A DNA stretch of 10,515 nt from an archaeon (GTDB taxonomy: Archaea; Iainarchaeota; Iainarchaeia; Iainarchaeales; Iainarchaeaceae): positions 1 to 10,515 of the forward strand of contig SBBR01000112.1 of assembly GCA_005239615.1 (NCBI GenBank), written 5' to 3'. The notes below the pieces were generated by a model, which was not told where the DNA came from, did no database searches, and saw only the letters and a list, made by a program, of their open reading frames with translations. Made by a program: the position numbers and the translations under genes. Below are positions 6,165-10,515 of this stretch, in pieces (position 1 is the first letter of the stretch; every line of letters starts with the position of its first letter).

Positions 6165-7325
6165 ATGGATAACGAAAAGGAAAAATTCCGCAGCGTCGTG
6201 CTCTATCCTTTTCCGGTGCAGCTAGATGGCGTGAGCCTGCAGGGAGAGTTCCTCTACCAAGGCCTTTTGCACAATGGATATCCTGTAATGCCGGCTGACA
6301 GGAAGGGCGAATTCGAGAAAAATTTCTTGTACAGGCACTTCAAGCCAAAGGTGGCTATCGGGATTGGCTACTGGGGGGACGCGCCCGACATTATAAGCGA
6401 CCCGTTAGGGAACGGAGTCACTCCCGTGCCATGGCTGAACGCTGATGGGTGGGTCGCGAACTACCACGACCTCCTCAACTCCCTGCCAATCATTCTCACT
6501 ACTAGCAACTGGGTGAAGGAAACCTACCTGCGCGACGGCGTCACCAACCCAAACATTTTCGCGATGCCAATAGGGATTGACACGCAGCAAATGAAGCCTC
6601 TCCCGAAGCACGACCCGCAGGTGCAGGCAATGCGCGAGTTCCTCGGCGTGAAGCCGCACGAAAAAATGATTCTCACAATAGGAGGCGACACCACAAGCAA
6701 AGGCTTCCAAGAAGTGTTACAAGCCCTTGGCAAGATAGACCAAGAGTTCAGGGAATGGAAGCTCATAGGGAAGAGCTGGGAAAACCACGACCCGGTTTAC
6801 CACTACAAAGAAGAGATGAAGTTAATACGCGGGTTCGGCTTCAGGAAGAAAGTAAAATACATAGACGGCTCGCTCTCGCGCGAAAATCTCCGGGTGTTGC
6901 TCTCTGCGGCCGACATTTATGCTGCGCCGAGCAGGTTAGAGGGATTTGGCATGGTGCAGGTCGAGGCGATGTCCTGTGGCATTCCCGTGCTCTCAATAGA
7001 CGCAATGGGAATGAAGGACACGGTAGTGCATGGGGTGACAGGATTCCTCGCAAAGGTAGCAAGCACAGTAGACCTCGAGTCAGAGTGGGTCTACAAGGAA
7101 ATGGGTTTCCCGAAGAAGCAAGTCATAAAGTTCGATAATCCCAAGACCTTTGCTTACCGTGTCGATGTTGATGACCTCAGTCAGCACCTGCTGAAGCTCC
7201 TCACCGATAGCCAGCTCAGGGAAAAGATGGGCGAAGCTGGAAGGGAGCACGCAGTTAAGAACTTCAACTACAAAGTCACTTCATTAAAGATGATCAATGT
7301 AATAGAGGAGAAACTTAATCTTTGA
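6165..7325 (+). CDS. GT4 family glycosyltransferase
   Basis: 386 aa, GT-B fold, retaining GT4 type. The C-terminal nucleotide-sugar half is clear: LTIGGDTTSKGFQEVLQAL (170-188), a KVKYIDGSLSRENLRVLLSAADIYAAPS stretch (229-256), and the E-x7-E motif with Glu259 and Glu267 in EGFGMVQVEAMSCGIPVL, then HGVTGFLA (289-296). The N-terminal acceptor half has QGEFLYQGLL (26-35) and IGIGYWGDAP (65-74). No membrane helix. The ATG follows the deacetylase stop with no gap, a translationally coupled pair; a purine stretch AGGAAAG about 11 nt upstream is a poor ribosome site. Donor and acceptor are unknown. Pairing with a PIG-L enzyme recalls systems in which a glycosyltransferase adds GlcNAc and a deacetylase then exposes the amine, as in mycothiol and bacillithiol synthesis, so the pair might be biosynthetic rather than catabolic. 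Confidence 0.88.
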   Translation: MDNEKEKFRSVVLYPFPVQLDGVSLQGEFLYQGLLHNGYPVMPADRKGEFEKNFLYRHFKPKVAIGIGYWGDAPDIISDPLGNGVTPVPWLNADGWVANYHDLLNSLPIILTTSNWVKETYLRDGVTNPNIFAMPIGIDTQQMKPLPKHDPQVQAMREFLGVKPHEKMILTIGGDTTSKGFQEVLQALGKIDQEFREWKLIGKSWENHDPVYHYKEEMKLIRGFGFRKKVKYIDGSLSRENLRVLLSAADIYAAPSRLEGFGMVQVEAMSCGIPVLSIDAMGMKDTVVHGVTGFLAKVASTVDLESEWVYKEMGFPKKQVIKFDNPKTFAYRVDVDDLSQHLLKLLTDSQLREKMGEAGREHAVKNFNYKVTSLKMINVIEEKLNL

Positions 7326-7341
7326 ATTTTCAACGGAGCCC

Positions 7342-7432
7342 TTATAACAGACCGCGAAAGTCTTGCTGTTTTTAACGCGGTGTGCTAGACAGTAGACAAC
7401 GAAATTTCGCCGAATTATTTTCATTGTTTGCT
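7342..7432. repeat. Structured intergenic repeat, copy B (two hairpins)
   Basis: Second copy of the element at 3814-3904, same orientation, between the convergent GT4 gene and the toroid glycosidase gene. Hairpin 1 pairs 7351-7356 (ACCGCG) with 7376-7381 (CGCGGT) and continues outward to 7345/7387 with two mismatches. Hairpin 2 pairs 7391-7404 with 7419-7432 with a single mismatch. The pair at 7351/7381 is A-T where copy A has G-C (3823/3853). In hairpin 2 a G-C of copy A is G-T here and a mismatch of copy A becomes T-G. Confidence 0.75.
7369..7373 (+). terminator. Oligo-T stretch, possible terminator of the GT4 gene
   Basis: T5 in the hairpin 1 loop of copy B, about 45 nt after the stop codon at 7325, in the same place within the element as the T6 of copy A. 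Plausible archaeal T-run terminator; weak evidence alone. Confidence 0.3.
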
Positions 7433-7455
7433 GTATCTCATGGCTCAACTCCAAA

Positions 7456-8583
7456 TCATGCCTTTAACGGGTTCCTTCTTGACTCGACAGCAGTGTATGC
7501 GAGGAGGCAGCCACCCGCGCTCCACGCCTGGTGCCTCCCGCCTTCCGGCCTTCCTGTCTTGGGGTGAATCCACTCGTTGAAGTCCCACTCATATTTCTTC
7601 CCGAGGCTGTTTGCGCGGCAAAGCAATTCGAGCTCATGTTTCGCCTCTCCGAACCTTCCCGCTTCCACGAGAGCGCACACGTAAAAACCGCCGATGAAAG
7701 GCCAGATGCCTCCATTCAGGTAATTGTTGGGCCTTCCAGCGAGAGAGTCCGAGAAATAATCGTGCCATTCCTTCGAGCCCCTATTCACCGGCGGGAAAAT
7801 TGCTTTCAAAGGATAGGGCTTGTTGATTCTCTTAGCGGCCACAAAATCCAGTATTGAGGCTGCCTGTTTTTTTGTGGCGAGCCCGAAAACTATCGCGAGC
7901 ATGTTGCCCAGCGAATCGAACCAAGTTTCCTTCTCGCGGTATTTTCCATGGTCCTTCCAGTGCCAAGGGAGGAAGTAGCCGAGCGAGCCATCCCACAGGT
8001 ACTTGTTCACCTGCGGCACGAAACGCTTGAAGAGTTTTAAGTTGCCTGAGGCGCCTATTGCTCTGAGGCAGGCATAGTAAAGGGCCTGCGTGTTTATGGT
8101 GTGCCCGTATTTGTGGGGAAAGCAGTCCTGCCAGTCAGAGGTCGGCAACTGCTCAGGCATCGAGTCTTCTCCGGCATCCTGCATCCAGGCCCAATTCATT
8201 GCCGCGGCAATGTTTTTTTTGTGCTTTGTCCAGATTTCGTCTCCAAATTTTTTCCTGTAAAAATATTCGCCAAGGACAAACCAAAGGCTAGAGTCGATTG
8301 TGGCGAAGGTCACTCTCTTGCCCTCGACAGGGTCGTAGAGGTCGACATCGTTAGGGATTTGGCCGGCTTGGCTCTGGTGCTGCGCGAGCGTGGAGAGGCT
8401 CGCTGCAAAAACCTTTTTGAACTCTGGTGTTGCGGTTGCCGCGCCAATCATCGAAATCATGGAGTCACGGGCCCACACCGAGGTGTAGCCGTGCCTTCCT
8501 CCTGAAGCGTAGAGGCCGTGGGATGTGGAGCAGGATTCGAGCACTTCAATGGCTTTGTCCTTGGCCAGTTCAACAATATTCAT
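7456..8583 (-). CDS. (alpha/alpha)6-toroid glycoside hydrolase, debranching-enzyme/MGH1-like
   Basis: 375 aa, a single six-hairpin glycosidase domain without the accessory N-terminal domain of full glycogen debranching enzymes. Landmarks: GRHGYTSVWARDSMISMIG (29-47), a substrate-site block seen in GH15/GH63/GH100-like enzymes; TIDSSLWFVLGEY (95-107); PTSDWQDCFP (147-156) with a likely catalytic Asp150; NNYLNGGIWPFIGGFY (286-301); and FNEWIHPKTGRPEGGRHQAWSAG (335-357) with Glu337 a likely catalytic partner. This fits the GDE_C/MGH1-like clan, which contains amylo-alpha-1,6-glucosidases, neutral invertases and mannosylglycerate/glucosylglycerate hydrolases. I cannot tell which sugar it cuts. 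No signal peptide, so it acts on an internal substrate. It converges on the GT4 gene, and the two may make and break the same glycoside. The start is supported by a TATA-like box centred 26 nt upstream. Confidence 0.82.
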   Translation of the reverse strand: MNIVELAKDKAIEVLESCSTSHGLYASGGRHGYTSVWARDSMISMIGAATATPEFKKVFAASLSTLAQHQSQAGQIPNDVDLYDPVEGKRVTFATIDSSLWFVLGEYFYRKKFGDEIWTKHKKNIAAAMNWAWMQDAGEDSMPEQLPTSDWQDCFPHKYGHTINTQALYYACLRAIGASGNLKLFKRFVPQVNKYLWDGSLGYFLPWHWKDHGKYREKETWFDSLGNMLAIVFGLATKKQAASILDFVAAKRINKPYPLKAIFPPVNRGSKEWHDYFSDSLAGRPNNYLNGGIWPFIGGFYVCALVEAGRFGEAKHELELLCRANSLGKKYEWDFNEWIHPKTGRPEGGRHQAWSAGGCLLAYTAVESRRNPLKA

Positions 8584-8605
8584 AGCTATGACAAAGGCAT
8601 AGTAG

Positions 8606-8613
8606 AATAAATT
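8606..8613 (-). promoter_or_regulatory. TATA box of the toroid glycosidase gene
   Basis: AATTTATT on the minus strand, preceded by a BRE-like AAAAGAAAC, centred about 26 nt before the ATG at 8583, which again fits a leaderless mRNA. It lies in the 66-nt gap after purM, so the glycosidase is probably transcribed apart from the purine genes. Confidence 0.55.
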
Positions 8614-8649
8614 AGTTTCTTTTGGAAAAGTCGTGCAACGAAATTCCCC

Positions 8650-9672
8650 TTACTTTGCCCCTACCTCGCCTATCTGCCATGCTGTCTCGCCGCGCTTCTT
8701 CAGGAACTCTATGGTCTTCTTCATGTCCCTCTTCGCGACAACAACGACAAGACCCACGCCCATGTTAAATGTGTGGAACATTTCTTCGGTGGAAATATGG
8801 CCGAGGCGTTGGATGTATTTGAATATGGGCTGGAACGTTATGGCTGAGTAGTTCAGGCTTGCCTGTAGCTTGGATGGGAAAATGCGCGGCAGGTTCTCGG
8901 TAAGGCCTCCCCCTGTGATGTGGGCAACGCCCCTCACCTTCACTTTTTTCCACAGTGCGATGATACTCTTCGAGTAGCTCCTGTGCACCTTGAGCAGCTC
9001 CGCGCCAATCGTTCCGCCGAGGTCATCGACATAGTCAGTCGCCTTGTGCCCAGCCTTGTCGAAAAGCACCTTTCGCGCTAGGCTGTAGCCGTTGGTGTGG
9101 AGGCCGTTCGAAGCGAGGCCAATGAGCGCGTCCCCTTTCCGGATTTTTAATCCATCTAGCAGGTCCTTCCTATCCACGATGCCAACCATCATCCCCACTA
9201 TATCATGCTCGCCTTCGCGGTAAACCCCCGGCATCTCGGCTGTCTCTCCTCCAATGAGGGGGCAAGAGATTTTCTCGCACGCATCAGCCATGCCTTTTAC
9301 TATTTCCTCGGCCCTCTTCGGGTCGAGTTGGGAGGCGGCAATGTAGTCCATGAAGAAAAGCGGCTCCGCGCCCATCGAGAGCAAATCGTTCGAGCAGTGA
9401 TTAACAATGTCCGCTCCCACACTGTCGAACTTGTTCATCATCGCTGCAACCTTAACTTTAGTGCCGACCCCATCAACGGTGGAGACGAGCAATGGGTTCT
9501 TCATCTTCTTTACCTTTGAGAGGGAGTACACCGCGCCAAAGCCCCCTACACCTGCAACCACTTGAGTGTTGTAGGTTTTCTTCACTGCCCAGCCGATGAG
9601 TTCCTCTGCGGTGTTGCCCGCCTCAATGTCCACCCCTGCTTCCCTGTAAGAATCGGCTTTTCCGTCGCTCAT
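8650..9672 (-). CDS. purM: Phosphoribosylformylglycinamidine cyclo-ligase (AIR synthetase)
   Basis: 340 aa, the normal length. It closes the imidazole ring of formylglycinamidine ribonucleotide with ATP to give aminoimidazole ribonucleotide in de novo purine synthesis, in the cytoplasm as a homodimer. All signature blocks are present: YREAGVDIEAGN (9-20), GGFGA (43-47), STVDGVGTK (64-72), GADIVNHCSNDLL (86-98), GGETAEMPG (141-149), LASNGLHTNGYSLAR and HITGGGLTENLPR. The first ATG, at 9672, overlaps the purB stop by 4 nt (ATGA), and GAGGTT lies about 7 nt upstream on the minus strand (9684-9679), a good Shine-Dalgarno for coupled translation. The frame could extend to a TTG at 9693, but the ATGA overlap and ribosome site argue against that. 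Nothing is missing or odd. Confidence 0.97.
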   Translation of the reverse strand: MSDGKADSYREAGVDIEAGNTAEELIGWAVKKTYNTQVVAGVGGFGAVYSLSKVKKMKNPLLVSTVDGVGTKVKVAAMMNKFDSVGADIVNHCSNDLLSMGAEPLFFMDYIAASQLDPKRAEEIVKGMADACEKISCPLIGGETAEMPGVYREGEHDIVGMMVGIVDRKDLLDGLKIRKGDALIGLASNGLHTNGYSLARKVLFDKAGHKATDYVDDLGGTIGAELLKVHRSYSKSIIALWKKVKVRGVAHITGGGLTENLPRIFPSKLQASLNYSAITFQPIFKYIQRLGHISTEEMFHTFNMGVGLVVVVAKRDMKKTIEFLKKRGETAWQIGEVGAK

Positions 9673-10515
9673 AGCCTGAACCTCTTTTTCCAAAAAGTAC
9701 AGACCGCTTCTGTCCTTGCGGTCGAGAGGCCAGTGTATTTTTCTGGGGAACGGAGATAGGCAAACTCGGGTTTCGTGAATTTTTTGAGGTATGGTGCTAG
9801 TGTACTCTCATTTTCCATGATTTCGAGTAGGCCTTTCCGCGCTTTTTCCGCGTGGAGTGTCATTTCCCTGACCTTCTCGTGCGCGTCTGGGTAGCCGTGC
9901 TTGGCGAGGAGTATGTAAAGCGGCTCCGCAATCACTGCCTCGCGGGAAGCATTGAAGTTGCGCCTCATCCCGCCTCGCTCGACAACCATTCTCTCGGACA
10001 CCTTCCTGAGCCTCTCCGCGGCAACGAGGAGGCCGAGGAAAAGCTCCGGTATGAAGCGGGCGCTCGCGCTGTTCGTGAGGTCGCGCTGGTGCTCCGAGAT
10101 TGCATCCATGTGGAATGTAATAATGCGCGGCATGAATTCCTTCCAGAGGCTCTTCACGTTCTCGAAGCTCACAGGATTCCTCTTGTGCGGCATCGTGCTG
10201 GAGCCGACTTGTTTGGCACCGAATCCCTCCCTTATCTCGCCAATCTCGCTCCTCTGCAGGTGCCTCATGTCATCAGCGAAGTTCGCGAGGACGTTAAAAG
10301 TCATCACAAGGGAGTTCGTGAGGTCGAGCAGTGATTCCGGCTCCACTATTTGCGTGGAGTGTAGCGCTGCCTTTAGGCCCAGCTCTTCCATTATGTCGGC
10401 CTCGAGCTTCAGTGGGTTCTTCACAAGCAGGGAGGAGGCGTTGTAGCTGCCCACAGCGCCGGAGAACTTTCCCTCAAGCCTCTCGGCGAAGCACTCAAGG
10501 GATTCTATCATGCAC
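9669..10515 (-). CDS. purB: Adenylosuccinate lyase, C-terminal ~280 residues (cut by right edge)
   Basis: Adenylosuccinate lyase releases fumarate from SAICAR and from adenylosuccinate, two steps of purine synthesis. The frame enters from the right edge without a start; the family is usually ~430-480 aa, so roughly the first 150-190 residues are outside the window. Seen here: GKFSGAVGSYNAS, then the fumarase/aspartase-superfamily signature GSSTMPHKRNP with the mobile-loop serine of the active site, then SEHQRDLTNSASARFIPE, the PurB-specific form of the WHERDLTDS block. These separate it from argininosuccinate lyase and fumarase. The in-frame ATG at 10511 is internal (it falls within the middle domain), not a start. 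The stop codon overlaps the purM ATG, so the two form an operon transcribed purB to purM. Confidence 0.96.
   Translation of the reverse strand, partial: CMIESLECFAERLEGKFSGAVGSYNASSLLVKNPLKLEADIMEELGLKAALHSTQIVEPESLLDLTNSLVMTFNVLANFADDMRHLQRSEIGEIREGFGAKQVGSSTMPHKRNPVSFENVKSLWKEFMPRIITFHMDAISEHQRDLTNSASARFIPELFLGLLVAAERLRKVSERMVVERGGMRRNFNASREAVIAEPLYILLAKHGYPDAHEKVREMTLHAEKARKGLLEIMENESTLAPYLKKFTKPEFAYLRSPEKYTGLSTARTEAVCTFWKKRFRL
9679..9684 (-). promoter_or_regulatory. Shine-Dalgarno site that decides the purM start
   Basis: GAGGTT on the minus strand, 6-7 nt before the ATG at 9672 and inside the 3' end of purB. It is the only strong ribosome site I see in the window and fits an internal operon gene, whereas the first genes of transcripts look leaderless. 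Confidence 0.6.

Noticed and set aside
7340..7348. CCTTATAAC as a plus-strand promoter inside repeat copy B
   Set aside because: It also occurs at 246-254 without a following gene, and copy A does not keep the string (TTATATC instead). It forms part of the hairpin 1 arm, so structure explains it better.
9673..9693. Seven-residue extension of PurM from a TTG codon
   Set aside because: The ATG at 9672 has a GAGGTT ribosome site and a 4-nt ATGA overlap with purB, the usual coupled arrangement.

Overview
The window looks like a piece of an archaeal chromosome. Four of the mapped promoters have an AT-rich box (AATAAATA-like) centred about 26-30 nt upstream of the ATG, usually with a purine-rich BRE-like stretch before it and no Shine-Dalgarno sequence, which is the pattern of leaderless archaeal transcripts. 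The glycosyltransferase, GH130 and PIG-L proteins and the purB-purM pair do not fix the lineage. I infer an archaeon, possibly an uncultivated euryarchaeal or DPANN-type lineage, with low confidence at phylum level. There are no insertion sequences, tRNAs, rRNAs or CRISPR arrays that I can see.

Layout. (1) 1-172, minus: the start of a gene that runs off the left edge, with an acidic N-terminus followed by a hydrophobic segment. (2) 399-1484 and 1559-3751, plus: a GH130 mannoside phosphorylase/hydrolase, then a 730-aa fusion of a GT4-fold glycosyltransferase with an (alpha/alpha)6-toroid glycosidase-like domain. (3) 3903-5528, minus: a PfkB sugar kinase fused to a NagB-type glucosamine-6-phosphate deaminase. 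It is transcribed divergently, apparently from a shared TATA box, from (4) 5583-6164, a PIG-L/LmbE deacetylase, which abuts 6165-7325, a canonical GT4 glycosyltransferase. (5) 7456-8583, minus: a stand-alone (alpha/alpha)6 glycosidase of the debranching-enzyme/MGH1-like type. (6) 8650-9672 and 9669-10515, minus: purM and the 3' part of purB, overlapping by 4 nt (ATGA).

How the genes may work together. Regions 2-5 form a carbohydrate island with two glycosyltransferase plus toroid-glycosidase pairs, one fused and one as separate convergent genes. GH130 suggests that a mannose-containing oligo- or polysaccharide is made and recycled. The deacetylase, kinase and deaminase could together take an N-acetylhexosamine (e.g. 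GlcNAc) through GlcN and GlcN-6-P to fructose-6-P, using two transcripts from one promoter region. This resembles the 'deacetylate first' amino-sugar route known from Thermococcales, but it is an inference from families.

The least explained item is a pair of non-coding elements (3814-3904 and 7342-7432). Both lie between convergent genes in the same orientation. They align without gaps at about 72% identity and fold into the same two consecutive hairpins, with compensatory and wobble-preserving changes. They may be a structured 3'-UTR or small-RNA element, a bidirectional terminator module, or remnants of direct repeats around the central gene module.
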